From an uncultured beta proteobacterium (GTDB taxonomy: Bacteria; Pseudomonadota; Gammaproteobacteria; Burkholderiales; Burkholderiaceae_C): DNA of 56,278 nucleotides. Where the stretch lies: NCBI GenBank assembly GCA_903873485.1, contig CAIQOO010000020.1:1-56278 (forward strand), read 5' to 3'. Of this stretch, positions 41,061 to 49,950 are shown one piece after another. Under the pieces are notes generated by a model. That model worked only from the letters and a program-made list of their open reading frames with translations, searched no databases and was not told the origin of the DNA. The position numbers were made by a program, and so were the translations under genes. The first letter of the stretch is position 1; every line of letters begins with the position of its first letter.

Positions 41061-41954
41061 TTAGACCTCAACCTGTGATGTAACGATTCGGCTCAAAAAG
41101 ACCTGATCCATGCGGCCCCAATTGAAATCGGCGAGCAGGCGCTTGAGCCGATCTTCCATGCGGTGAATGTTGACGTAATGCCGAAAGCGGGTTTTTGCGC
41201 CAATACCTGCCACCCGCGGTTGTGCCGTATCAATTTCCCATGGATGAAAATAAAAAATGCCAGATTGCTGGTCAAGCGCATTGACGCGGTTGAGCATCCA
41301 GCGTGACAACGCATAGGGCAACAGCCTGAAATATCCGCCACCGCTGGACGGAAGATTGCGATTGAACATGCGCATGGTGGTTATGGGGATTTCCATTAAC
41401 CCGGGACGCACCTCGTAGGCAAAACGCGGTGAATCGGGCATGCCGTAGTGATCGTGCGCAATGGGGTAAATGCTGGAACTGTAGAGGTAGCCCGCTCGTG
41501 CCAGGCAGTCAAATGCCCATAGGTTGCGGGGACCAATTGAAAAACTCGGGGCACGGTAACCGCTCACCCGGTGGTCAGACAAGTCCTCAAGGATCACTTT
41601 GGCAAGGTGGATGTCGGCATAGAAAACATCTTCGGTCTGGTCACTGGCCCGCTCATGACCATAGCCGTGGCTAGCCAGTTCATGCCCCTGTGCCACGATC
41701 AGCCGAACCAGTTGGGGATATCGCTCAGCAATCCAGCCCAGGGTGAAAAAAGTGGCCTTGGTGTTGTGGACGGCCAGCAACTCAAGAATACGGTGAATGT
41801 TGCGTTCAACGCGGCATTCACGTTCGCTCCACTCCGAGCGTGCAATGTAGGGTGCGAAAGCAGAGACTTGAAAATAGTCTTCAACATCAATGGTCAAGGC
41901 ATTCACCCGCGCTGAGGATGGCATGGAAAGATATCCAGTTCCGGATGAGGTCAT
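41061..41954 (-). CDS. XrtA-associated polysaccharide deacetylase
   Basis: A 297-residue NodB-fold deacetylase (TIGR03006 type). Metal-site motifs are LTIDVEDYFQ (Asp pair, about 20-30), THS-equivalent ELASHGYGHERAS (about 93-105) and GYRAPSFSIG (about 128-137). The C-terminal half has YFHPWEID (about 236). It removes acetyl groups from an amino sugar of the exopolysaccharide. There is no signal peptide, as is usual for these operon members. Start overlaps the stop of the upstream ATPase gene (ATGA). Confidence 0.93.
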   Translation of the reverse strand: MTSSGTGYLSMPSSARVNALTIDVEDYFQVSAFAPYIARSEWSERECRVERNIHRILELLAVHNTKATFFTLGWIAERYPQLVRLIVAQGHELASHGYGHERASDQTEDVFYADIHLAKVILEDLSDHRVSGYRAPSFSIGPRNLWAFDCLARAGYLYSSSIYPIAHDHYGMPDSPRFAYEVRPGLMEIPITTMRMFNRNLPSSGGGYFRLLPYALSRWMLNRVNALDQQSGIFYFHPWEIDTAQPRVAGIGAKTRFRHYVNIHRMEDRLKRLLADFNWGRMDQVFLSRIVTSQVEV

Positions 41955-43057
41955 TGGCTTTTTCCTTGGATTGGCTTGGAAGCGGCCTTGACCAGCTTTT
42001 GCAGCATGGCCAGCGTTTCGAGGCTGATTCTCTCCTGGCGCAATGCGCTGCCCTCAAGCCTGCGCAAACGGGCATCAAACTGCTCGATGCCCAAGGCATC
42101 CACCTGATTGGAGATGGTGCGCGCCAGAGCGGAGGTCACCTGCAATTTGCCCGGATCAAGGTTCACCGAATCTGTGTCAGCGGAGTCTTGAAGAGCCGAG
42201 TTGCTCCAGCCGGGTGTATCTGCGGGTGCCAAGTCTGCGGACACTCCGGATTCCTCCTGAATTTCATCAACGACTTCGACCACGTCTTCAAGCCCAAAGG
42301 CATCTTTGCCACCCAAAAAACCAAGCAGCAGCAACCGGTCACAAATGAGGTTGATTCGCCTCGGAATGCCATCGGAGGACTTGAACATCTTTTCAACGGC
42401 GGCATCGTCAAATGCAGGCCGACCCGTGGAGCCTGCGCATTTGAGACGATGCTCGATGTAAGCCCGCGTTTCTTCCTGATCCAATGGTCCGATATGACAA
42501 CTGGCTATAACCCGCTGTCTGAGCTGTTTCATGCCGGGACTTTGCAAAATAACCCGAAATTCGGGCTGCCCGACAAGAAAGGTTTGCAGCAATGCTTGCT
42601 GACCATACTGAAAATTGGACAGCATACGCAGCTCTTCGACGGCTCGGGCGGTGAGATTTTGCGCCTCGTCAACGATCAGCAGGCAGCGTTTTCCCTGGCT
42701 GGTCTGGTTCAGGAAAAAAGCCTCCAAAGCCATCAACAAGTCGGCCTTGGAGATATCCTTGACTCGCACACCAAAGGCTGATCCCACCATGCGCAGCGTG
42801 TCTTCGGCATCGAGCTGGGTGGTAACCAGATTGGCCGCAACCACTTTTTCGGCATCAAGACCCCCAAGCAGACCGCGCACCACTGTGGTTTTGCCGGCAC
42901 CCACTTCACCAGTGATAACAATGAAGCCCTCGTTTCGCACCACACCGTATTCCAGGTAGGCCTTGGCGCGCCGATGCTGCTTGCTGCCGAAGTAAAAGCT
43001 GGGGTCGGGATTGATCTGAAAAGGCTTGCTTTTTAACCCGTAAAAATCTTCGTACAT
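41951..43057 (-). CDS. XrtA-associated AAA ATPase (ExeA/GspA-like)
   Basis: A 368-residue ATPase of the TIGR03015 type. MYEDFYGLKSKPFQINPDPS is the conserved N-terminus; Walker A is GEVGAGKTTVVRGLL (about 49-63) and Walker B LLIVDEAQNL (about 127-136), with a C-terminal lid rich in Ile/Leu (SSDGIPRRINLICDRLLLLG). The last 90 residues are acidic and helical. Such ATPases accompany PEP-CTERM exopolysaccharide operons; their exact job is not settled. Starts three bases after the beta-barrel gene. Confidence 0.92.
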   Translation of the reverse strand: MYEDFYGLKSKPFQINPDPSFYFGSKQHRRAKAYLEYGVVRNEGFIVITGEVGAGKTTVVRGLLGGLDAEKVVAANLVTTQLDAEDTLRMVGSAFGVRVKDISKADLLMALEAFFLNQTSQGKRCLLIVDEAQNLTARAVEELRMLSNFQYGQQALLQTFLVGQPEFRVILQSPGMKQLRQRVIASCHIGPLDQEETRAYIEHRLKCAGSTGRPAFDDAAVEKMFKSSDGIPRRINLICDRLLLLGFLGGKDAFGLEDVVEVVDEIQEESGVSADLAPADTPGWSNSALQDSADTDSVNLDPGKLQVTSALARTISNQVDALGIEQFDARLRRLEGSALRQERISLETLAMLQKLVKAASKPIQGKSQ

Positions 43058-43060
43058 GGG

Positions 43061-44614
43061 CTAGAACTGCACACGAATGTGACCAATAACGGCGCTCTCG
43101 GAGTAGGGCGAGCTGTCACCGGCGGCGATGGTTCGCCGCGCACCGAGCGATATGGCCGACTGCTTGCCAAGTTTGCCACTGACATTCACATTGACGGATC
43201 GCAGGTTTGAATCTGTCAAACTGGCCTTGCCAGAGGTTTTTTGCCTTGAAAACAAAAGACTCAATGCGTAATCAGGTGTCAACCGGTGGGCGTATTGGAG
43301 ACTTAGCGCCTGCTGATAGACCTGACCGGCATTGGCAAGGTCATCAACACCCGTTGATATCGTGTCAAGCCTGCTGGTTTCGCTGCGCGAGGCGGCAAAG
43401 GTGATGGTGTCGCGCACCCCCAGCAGGGCAAAAGACAATTCTTGCCGACGTTGCAAAGAAATGGCGGACGTGAGGAAACTGTTATCAGCGTTGGCAGTAG
43501 CGCTGAGGCCATTCGTTAGCAAATAGTTATCCACCATTTGCGCACGTGCGACCGGATCTGGTTGAGTCGAGGCAAATTGGCTAAACAGCAGGTCATATAT
43601 TGAACCCTTGCTGCTGATGCCGGTCTGGCTTGGTGTTGTCGATATATCTTTGTTGTCGGTGAATTTCCAGACAGTGCGGCCACTCCGGTGCTGCAACGAC
43701 AGGTTATAGACATCCCCAAACGAGCGATGGCTGCGATCCAGCGTGAGCGAACTCAGCGTTGATGGCAGCCACTTGACACCAATGCTGCTGGTGTTGAAGT
43801 TCTGCTTGAATTCGTTTGTGAAGTTGCTGGTTTCGCGTCCAGCTTTGGCGTAAATCTGAATCTGAGGGTTGATGTTATAGAACGGGCCAATGTTGGCGGT
43901 GTCCGACTCAGTCGTTCGCCCCTTGCTGTACGACACCCTTTGCCGACCCAGGTCAGCAGACCAACCCAAGCCCTTGAATGAGTTGCTGCTGGTGAGTTTG
44001 ACGGTGCTGTGATTAGCAGAACCCGATGCCGTATCTGCGTCGCTGGCGGTAATTGAGCGACTCAAGCGGGCTTCGTAATCAGCAATACCCGCCAATTGCC
44101 CTTTGAGATAAGGCGAAATACGATAGGTTGATACTTCGGTCTGATTGGCATTGAGCGAGGTGTTGTCAAGGGACTGCACGCCAAAAGCAGAAATGGTTTG
44201 CTGGGAAATAGTCCCACTGAAGTCAATAAACACCTGATTTTCAATGGCCTGAACTGAGCCAAAGGCATTGAGTGCCTGAGAATAATTACTGGGCGATGTG
44301 TTTTGCGCATACACAGTTTCTGTGAGCGCGTAATCCAGGTAGGTCTTGATTCGACCACTGTCAATCTGAAGCCGAATGCCTGGACTGATCTCGGTGATCT
44401 GCTCTGATCGGGGGCTGATGTTGCTAAGCTCCACGTTGTTCGTCAGAGTTTCGGTCAATGAGACTCTGGGAACAATGGTCACCAAAGGCTTGCCTGCGGC
44501 TGTCCCTGCTCCCTGTGCTTGAACGTTCATGACTGTAAGCACCAGCAAGCCAGATGCCACAAGTTTCGACTTAATCAATCGGTGCGACCGTAGCGGGTTC
44601 AGGTTGGTGTTCAT
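43061..44614 (-). CDS. XrtA-associated outer-membrane beta-barrel protein
   Basis: A 517-residue exported protein (ATG 44614) of the PEP-CTERM-system-associated family TIGR03016. It has a signal peptide (LIKSKLVASGLLVLTVMNVQAQ), then IVPRVSLTETLTNNVELS and repeated amphipathic strands with alternating Ser/Thr/Asn and aromatic residues. The last residue is a Phe (GHIRVQF), the Omp85-type end signal. Likely a barrel of sixteen or more strands serving as the polysaccharide channel or export partner. Gap to the next gene is three bases. Confidence 0.88.
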   Translation of the reverse strand: MNTNLNPLRSHRLIKSKLVASGLLVLTVMNVQAQGAGTAAGKPLVTIVPRVSLTETLTNNVELSNISPRSEQITEISPGIRLQIDSGRIKTYLDYALTETVYAQNTSPSNYSQALNAFGSVQAIENQVFIDFSGTISQQTISAFGVQSLDNTSLNANQTEVSTYRISPYLKGQLAGIADYEARLSRSITASDADTASGSANHSTVKLTSSNSFKGLGWSADLGRQRVSYSKGRTTESDTANIGPFYNINPQIQIYAKAGRETSNFTNEFKQNFNTSSIGVKWLPSTLSSLTLDRSHRSFGDVYNLSLQHRSGRTVWKFTDNKDISTTPSQTGISSKGSIYDLLFSQFASTQPDPVARAQMVDNYLLTNGLSATANADNSFLTSAISLQRRQELSFALLGVRDTITFAASRSETSRLDTISTGVDDLANAGQVYQQALSLQYAHRLTPDYALSLLFSRQKTSGKASLTDSNLRSVNVNVSGKLGKQSAISLGARRTIAAGDSSPYSESAVIGHIRVQF

Positions 44615-44630
44615 GGAGGTTTGAAGAGCG

Positions 44631-45599
44631 CTAGCTGTGCTTTCGTCCGGCTTCCTGTTCATAACCATAACCGTAACCGTAGCCGTAGCCGTCCTTGAAG
44701 AGCTGACTGGCCTTGTTAAGCAGCATCAATTTAACCGGGCAAGATTCAATGGTGGCAATCGCCTGCCTGACATCTGTCTGCAAAGTTTTACCTGCATGGA
44801 CAACCATCACAATCTGGCCCATGTGAGTTGCCAAAACCCTGGATTCCGTGGTGAGCAACAGCGGCGGGGAGTCGAAAATAATAATTCGGTCAGCGTAACG
44901 TGTTGCCATGTCGTTGAGCAAACGAATCATGGCATCACTTGCCAGCAGTTCTGTTGCACGTGGATGAGGGGTACCGCTGGGGAGGATGGTTAGTTTGTCG
45001 ATATTGGTCTTAAGCAGCACACTGGATAAATCCCGGGACTCGTCTTGAACAATGTCGAGCAGGCCAGGACTGTCTGGCAAACCCAGCATCCGCATCACCG
45101 ACGGGCGCGCCACATCGGCATCGACCAACATCACGGTGTTGTCGAGTTCTGTTGCAATGCTCATGGCGAGGTTGACCGCATTGAAACTTTTTCCCTCACC
45201 AGGCAATGCACTGGTCACCATGATCAGATTGCTATTTGCAATAACCGAAGCACCTCTTCCCATGGCGTTTGTGATCAGCGGGCGCTTGATGACGCGGTAT
45301 TGGTCTGCAATCTGCGATCTTGGCGAATGTGGGTTGACAATGCCTGAAGCTGACAAGGTATCCAAATTTAGCTCGACTCGACGAGAAGTCGAAGCTGGCT
45401 GTTCTGCCGGCGTCTCACTGACTGCGTCGGCCTGCGTGCTTGCAGCGGTTATTGCGGGCTGCGTCAAGCTCGCCGCAACAGGTACCAGTTCCCGGGGAGT
45501 CAAATTTGGAATGTCCCTGGCAACGGCGGATGGCACCTCAACGCCAGCCTGGCGAAGCTGTTCAAGACGCTTGGCGGCCTGCTCGATCAAGCTAGTCAT
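44631..45599 (-). CDS. XrtA-associated tyrosine autokinase (BY-kinase)
   Basis: A 322-residue cytoplasmic BY-kinase of TIGR03018 type. Walker A is SALPGEGKSFNAVNLA (about 130-145), Walker A' VMLVDADVARPS (about 157-168) and Walker B IIIFDSPPLLL (about 242-252). The C-terminus is a tyrosine cluster, YGYGYGYGYE, the autophosphorylation tail that governs polymer length. The tail is coded by a run of GGNTAY hexamers, so slippage could change the number of Tyr. It is seven bases downstream of the chain-length gene, whose cytoplasmic end would activate it. The LMW phosphatase at 48276 is a plausible antagonist. Confidence 0.93.
   Translation of the reverse strand: MTSLIEQAAKRLEQLRQAGVEVPSAVARDIPNLTPRELVPVAASLTQPAITAASTQADAVSETPAEQPASTSRRVELNLDTLSASGIVNPHSPRSQIADQYRVIKRPLITNAMGRGASVIANSNLIMVTSALPGEGKSFNAVNLAMSIATELDNTVMLVDADVARPSVMRMLGLPDSPGLLDIVQDESRDLSSVLLKTNIDKLTILPSGTPHPRATELLASDAMIRLLNDMATRYADRIIIFDSPPLLLTTESRVLATHMGQIVMVVHAGKTLQTDVRQAIATIESCPVKLMLLNKASQLFKDGYGYGYGYGYEQEAGRKHS
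44660..44691. repeat. Hexanucleotide repeat coding the kinase Tyr/Gly tail
   Basis: Several near-identical GTAGCC/GTAACC/ATAACC units on the plus strand correspond to alternating Gly-Tyr codons. Units differ only at third positions. Copy-number change would keep frame and add or remove Tyr residues. Confidence 0.75.
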
Positions 45600-45606
45600 A
45601 GTCGAT

Positions 45607-47172
45607 TTACCCTACTTGCCTGCTCATCAGGAACAAAGCCGCCATTCCGGCACCAAAGACGACCAGAAGACCACTGGTTGCCAGCAGAAATTTTTTCAGT
45701 TCGGTTTTGCGACGAGTCGTCGCGTCATCACCAAGCACCATGTTAACCACACCCAGCAGAGGCACGCCCAGCGATTCGCTCATGGCGCGGCCATCAAAAA
45801 ACACGGCGCGCAACTGGCTCACGACAAACGTTATACCCAAACCGGCTGCCAAGGCAGCAAGCAAAGCCAGCGGCATCAGCAAAAAACGGTTGGGAGCTAC
45901 GGGTTGGGGCGATGTGCGGGGTGGATCAATTAGCCGGAAATCAGCCACGCCTGATGCGCTTTCGAGTTCACCCGACATCGAGGCAGACTCCCGCCTGGTT
46001 ACTAGGTCGGTGTAGTTTTTCTTGTTGACGTCGTAGTCACGGTTGAGTTGGGCGAATTCAGCCTCAATCTGGGGGGCAGTTTTCATCGATTCCCGCGCAC
46101 GGGCATGGCGGGATTCGTACTCGGCAACCCGTGCACGCAGTGCCGCCACCTGCACCTCTGATGTAGCCATCACACGACTCAACTCCTGATAGGCCAGACT
46201 GTTGTTTGTCGCGACCGAGGTCGGGTTGCCGATGGCTGATTTGCGCAATTCCTCAATCTCTCTGCGCTTTACTTCCTCAAGCTCCCTAATCAAGCGGCGC
46301 GCTCCGATCACATCCGGGTGCTCTTCTGTAAAACGCGGCAAAAGCCCATCAAGAATTCGCATTTGCGCACCAATTCGCGCATCGATTTCAGGGGTCGCTA
46401 TGTTTGCTGGCTTCTCAGACATCAGATTGCTGGTGGACAAGGCGCGCTCCACATCCAATTGTTTGCGGGCGGCATCGCGCGCATTTTCTGCCTCACGCAA
46501 TTCCAGTTTGGCCTGTCTCAACTGGTTGCTGATAGCGCTTAACTGGCCAGCCAAGTCCTGTCCATCGGCAGTCTGGATATCGATGTTTCTGAGCTTGAAC
46601 TCTTTGAGCCTTGATTCTGCCTCTTCGAGTTTGGCAATATAGACCTTGATTTGGTCATCAATGAATTTTCTGGCGGTATCGGAATCTTTACGCGAATCGC
46701 CAAGGCTGGACTCCACAAAGATCGAAACCAGGGACTGAATGACTTTCTTGGCTTTCTCCGGACTGGGATCCCTGTAGGACAAAATATAGAGGTTGTCGCG
46801 CCCAATGTTCTTGATTTCAAGGGATTTTGTCAGATGATCGATCAAAGCATCCTGTGCTTTTTTGCTGGTATTGCCCAAGTCAAGATCGGCCATGCGAATG
46901 AGCTTTTCAACATTGGGACGACTGATTAGTGTGCGGCTCAGCATTGAAATCTGCTGCTCAACATTGGGTTGTACTGCGAGACCCGCCATCAGTGGCTTCA
47001 GAATTGACTGGGTATCTACAAAAACACGCGCAGTCGCCTCATACTTGTCTGGAACAGAGAGCACCACAACTGATCCGATGATGGTCACCAGCCAAGCCAC
47101 TAAAAGACCTAGCCAGCGGTGCTTCCACATGCCTCGCACAATGCCGATGACCTGGCTAATTAACTCATCCAT
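45607..47172 (-). CDS. XrtA-associated chain-length determinant (Wzz-type) protein
   Basis: A 521-residue inner-membrane PCP-family protein (TIGR03007 type). The first membrane segment (LGLLVAWLVTIIGSVVVLSV, about 22-41) is followed by a Wzz domain (VPDKYEATARVFVDTQSIL) and a long periplasmic coiled coil (about 160-400, e.g. LRQAKLELREAENARDAARK). The second membrane segment comes after PQPVAPNRFLLMPLALLAAL, and a third near the C-terminus. It controls polymer length with the tyrosine kinase seven bases downstream. Confidence 0.94.
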   Translation of the reverse strand: MDELISQVIGIVRGMWKHRWLGLLVAWLVTIIGSVVVLSVPDKYEATARVFVDTQSILKPLMAGLAVQPNVEQQISMLSRTLISRPNVEKLIRMADLDLGNTSKKAQDALIDHLTKSLEIKNIGRDNLYILSYRDPSPEKAKKVIQSLVSIFVESSLGDSRKDSDTARKFIDDQIKVYIAKLEEAESRLKEFKLRNIDIQTADGQDLAGQLSAISNQLRQAKLELREAENARDAARKQLDVERALSTSNLMSEKPANIATPEIDARIGAQMRILDGLLPRFTEEHPDVIGARRLIRELEEVKRREIEELRKSAIGNPTSVATNNSLAYQELSRVMATSEVQVAALRARVAEYESRHARARESMKTAPQIEAEFAQLNRDYDVNKKNYTDLVTRRESASMSGELESASGVADFRLIDPPRTSPQPVAPNRFLLMPLALLAALAAGLGITFVVSQLRAVFFDGRAMSESLGVPLLGVVNMVLGDDATTRRKTELKKFLLATSGLLVVFGAGMAALFLMSRQVG

Positions 47173-47254
47173 CAGATAGCGTCTTCTTGTTCACGATTCA
47201 GGCAATGCCATCCTGCGACCGGGTTAATCGCAGCAAGCAAGCAATAATGTGCGA

Positions 47255-47890
47255 TCAGAACCACCCCTGCGGGATGATCAGCACATCACCGGGCTTCATT
47301 TCGACATTGGCTGAGATATCGCCACGTTTGATGAGGTCTTTCAGGCGAACTGAATAGCGTTTGTTGCCTTCAGCAGCCCGGGTAATGGAGGCTCCGTTTC
47401 CATCGGCAAAGTCGGTCAAGCCACCGACTGCGATCATCACATCAAGCAAGGTCATTTTTTGCTTGTACGGCAAGGCCTGAGGCTTGGCAGCTTCACCAAT
47501 TACACGAATTTGCTCGCTGTAAGGGCCGACAAAACCGGTAACGATCACGGTCACCACAGGATCACGCACCAGCTTTCCCAGAGCCTTCTCCACATCACGG
47601 GCGATTTCCTGGGATGTCTTGCCTTGTGCCACCAACTCATCGACCAATGGTGTTGACAGCTTGCCATCTGGACGCACTGGCACCGACAAGGAAAGTTCAG
47701 GATTACGCCAAACAATAATGTTGAGCGTGTCGCCCGGGCCAACGATATAGTTGTAATCTGCCGTAGCCGCCACGCCGGGTGCCGCCGGATAGCCGCTGGC
47801 ACAGCCTGCCAGCCAAACAGCGGCCAAGCCTGACAGACTTAACCGTACAAACGTAGCCAGTGACGCAACAACATATGCAAAATTCTTCAA
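47255..47890 (-). CDS. XrtA-associated polysaccharide export lipoprotein (Wza-like)
   Basis: About 211 residues from a TTG at 47890 with AGGGG at good spacing; an ATG at 47965 would add 25 residues without Shine-Dalgarno. The lipobox LAAVWLAGC marks an outer-membrane lipoprotein. The Poly_export domain shows YIVGPGDTLNIIVWRNPELS and VRPDGKLSTPLVDEL, with the SLBB-type region IGEAAKPQALPYKQKMTLLD at the end. It would form the outer-membrane export pore with Wzz. It is the first gene of a ten-gene minus-strand operon whose joints are mostly under 30 bases or overlapping. Confidence 0.9.
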   Translation of the reverse strand: MKNFAYVVASLATFVRLSLSGLAAVWLAGCASGYPAAPGVAATADYNYIVGPGDTLNIIVWRNPELSLSVPVRPDGKLSTPLVDELVAQGKTSQEIARDVEKALGKLVRDPVVTVIVTGFVGPYSEQIRVIGEAAKPQALPYKQKMTLLDVMIAVGGLTDFADGNGASITRAAEGNKRYSVRLKDLIKRGDISANVEMKPGDVLIIPQGWF

Positions 47891-48275
47891 GAGCAACCCC
47901 TGCGTATTCAAGCTCGCTAAAAAGCTGAAGCCAGTAAACTGAAACCAACATCGAATATAACGCATTCGGGATGTTCAATTCGGTACCATTGCTGGAAACT
48001 TTGAATTGCAGTTTAATATGTTGCCGTATTTATACGCCAACGAAACTGCCATGCTACTGGCCAACTGGCTCCGCCTATGCCCAAACAAGGTACCTTCAAG
48101 GATTCCCCCCGTGGATAGCTGTGGTCTGATGCGGTTAGCGCCGCTGGATATCATGCGCGCAGCCGATGTGCGAAACTAGCTTGCCATGGTGAAGGAAATT
48201 GCGCCTCGTCAGGGCCTGGCCCCACACGATTTGATGGCACCCGGTCGCTATTTCTGACCAGAAACTGTTTGCCTC
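47891..48275. other. Divergent promoter region of XrtA operon and phosphatase gene
   Basis: No gene is supported. It must hold the promoters for the ten-gene XrtA operon (leftward) and the LMW phosphatase (rightward). On the minus strand near 48030-48045 there is TGGCAGTTTCGTTGGCG followed by TATAAAT: a weak look-alike of a sigma-54 site with wrong spacing, and a possible -10. Neither is convincing. Confidence 0.4.
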
Positions 48276-48746
48276 ATGATCAAGATTCTGCTGGTCTGTA
48301 CCGCCAATATCTGCCGTTCGCCCATGGCGCAGGTGGTGTTGCGACAGAAAGTGCAAGATGCTGGCCTGGGTGCCGAGTTCAAAATTGAATCAGCGGGAAC
48401 GAATGCACTAGCCAATGGCAAAGGTCTGGACGCTCGCGCAGCCTTGGTGCTGTCAAAACGGAACTACAAAATTAACAAGCCAAGAGTGCGCAAAGTGGCA
48501 ACACAGGATTTTGACGTTTTTGACCTGATTTTGGCCATGGATACCAGAAATATGGACGCTTTGCTAGGTCAATGCCCGCCACACCAACGCACCAAGCTGG
48601 CATATTTTTTGAAGTTTGCACCAGAGTTGGGACTCTCCGAAGTCCCGGATCCCTACTTCGGCAATCTTGCTGGCTTTGAGCGGGTGCTGGATTTGTGCGA
48701 AGCTGGTGCCAGTGGCGTGATCAAGACGCTAGTCTATACCGCGTAA
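48276..48746 (+). CDS. Low-molecular-weight protein-tyrosine phosphatase (Wzb-like)
   Basis: A 156-residue cytoplasmic phosphatase. The P-loop CTANICRSP near the N-terminus is the CX5R motif, and the C-terminal VPDPYFG supplies the catalytic aspartate (DPY). Such Wzb/Etp-type enzymes dephosphorylate BY-kinases. Position next to the XrtA operon, on the opposite strand, supports this partner. Its 3' end overlaps an epimerase remnant by 13 bases. Confidence 0.94.
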   Translation: MIKILLVCTANICRSPMAQVVLRQKVQDAGLGAEFKIESAGTNALANGKGLDARAALVLSKRNYKINKPRVRKVATQDFDVFDLILAMDTRNMDALLGQCPPHQRTKLAYFLKFAPELGLSEVPDPYFGNLAGFERVLDLCEAGASGVIKTLVYTA

Positions 48747-48883
48747 TAATGTCGATACCACTTCACAAATTGACCCACGCCATATTCAATGCTGGTTGCG
48801 GGAACAAATCCCACCCATGCACTCAGTGCATCGGTATCGGCGTAAGTGGCGGGCACATCGCCGTCCTGCATCGGCAGCATGTT
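48734..48883 (-). pseudogene. C-terminal remnant of a UDP-glucuronate/nucleotide-sugar epimerase
   Basis: The frame reads NMLPMQDGDVPATYADTDAL, then SAWVGFVPATSIEYGVGQFV and KWYRHYYAV before a TAG. This is the typical end of NAD-dependent UDP-glucuronate 4-epimerases (…LPMQPGDVPATYADV…FVAWYRDYY). Everything before it is missing and the frame runs into the PilZ gene across a run of seven identical bases. It is evidently left over from a deletion; epimerases of this type are common in exopolysaccharide loci. Confidence 0.85.
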
Positions 48884-49113
48884 TTTTTGGCTTCCACGTC
48901 AACGACAAATTGGACAACCGAACCTGGTGCCTGGTTGATTTGAGATTCAAAATAAATGCCCGTTGCGCTTATATTTTTGGTTAACCCCGGGATGCCGTCG
49001 AGTTCAATGGGCAATTCGGTGTCAAACCTGTCAGCAAGCCGCAGGGTTTTGGACTGACCACTATTTTCAGTTGAAGGGTTGTTTTGCATTTTTGTGATTT
49101 GTTGATGTTCCAA
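48823..49113 (-). pseudogene. PilZ-domain protein, truncated and fused to epimerase remnant
   Basis: About 88-96 residues. The first PilZ half is intact (LADRFDTELPIELDGIPG, then NISATGIYFESQ and APGSVVQFVVDVEA). After that the frame enters a Cys-rich sequence (CCRCRTAMCPPLTP) that is the epimerase remnant read in the wrong frame. The second half of the PilZ barrel is absent. An Arg-rich RxxxR motif is also not seen, so c-di-GMP binding is doubtful. Start at ATG 49089 (MQNNPSTENS) is as likely as 49113. Confidence 0.75.
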
Positions 49114-49251
49114 ACTCGACTATTCAACGCGATTAGGCAAAAAAATGCCATTTCCTTTGCCATCCATTGTGCATGAATTGAATCAATGACTTAGATAGCA
49201 ATGAGTGGTTCTTTCGAGCATCTTTTCGGAAACTTCAATGGTAACTGTAAA

Positions 49252-49950
49252 TTATTCCGTCACATTGGCCTGGCGAATCCAGTGCCTCAGGCCAAGCACA
49301 CCCACAATCACCAACACCACCGTCAGGGCCAGAATCAGCGCGCTGGTAGTACTGGGTTGCTTCAAGGCGGCCATGATCTGATGCATGAAAATTGCCATAA
49401 CCAGCGTGCTGGGTGTCATGCCAATACAGGTGCCTAGCAGCATGTCGCGCAAACGGATATGCGAAGCACCTGCAACCATGTTGACGATTGCAAACGGCGC
49501 AAGCGGCACTATGCGCATGACAATAACAGCCAAGAGACCACGACTTGCCAGGCGCTGGCTGAGCAAATTCACCCGTTGACCAGCGAGGCGCTGCACCACC
49601 TCGCGTCCTAAAAAACGGCCCAAGCCATAACTCATTGCTGCACCGATGAGCGCACCTGCCATGGAACAGGCAAATCCGCCCCAAGGTCCGAATGCGATCA
49701 GCGTGACAAGTGTTAAAAAAGTCAGCGGAACCGCCAGCGATACCGCCAAGGCAAAACCACTCACTGCTGCTGCGATGCCAAACGTTTGCCCCAGGCGCTG
49801 TAGGCTTGCCACCATCAGATCAATGTCCAGCCAGGCCTGTAGCGGTGACCAGTTCCAGGCCAAAGCCAGGGCAAGCAGCGCCACCGCCACAAAAAGCAAA
49901 GCTGACAGCCGAAATCTCAGTCGGGCGTGATCATCATGGGGCATCGTCAT
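49252..49950 (-). CDS. TVP38/TMEM64 (DedA/VTT superfamily) membrane protein
   Basis: About 232 residues with five or six membrane segments. The VTT-domain core is recognisable: FLTLVTLIAFGPWGGFACSM, LGRFLGREVVQRL, then VIVMRIVPLAPFAIVNMVAG and GTCIGMTPSTLVMAIF. Members are probable lipid scramblases/flippases or transporters. I start at ATG 49950; ATG 49968 and 49944 are alternatives, none with a clear Shine-Dalgarno. It overlaps the end of the NRPS gene (stop 49934), so is likely coupled to it. The link between a lipid-related membrane protein, an NRPS and a patatin is only suggestive. Confidence 0.88.
   Translation of the reverse strand: MTMPHDDHARLRFRLSALLFVAVALLALALAWNWSPLQAWLDIDLMVASLQRLGQTFGIAAAVSGFALAVSLAVPLTFLTLVTLIAFGPWGGFACSMAGALIGAAMSYGLGRFLGREVVQRLAGQRVNLLSQRLASRGLLAVIVMRIVPLAPFAIVNMVAGASHIRLRDMLLGTCIGMTPSTLVMAIFMHQIMAALKQPSTTSALILALTVVLVIVGVLGLRHWIRQANVTE

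Noticed and set aside
48010..48060. Sigma-54-like promoter in front of the XrtA operon
   Set aside because: Minus-strand TGGCAG…TTGGC resembles the consensus, but the distance between GG and GC is off by one and no enhancer-binding regulator is encoded in the window.
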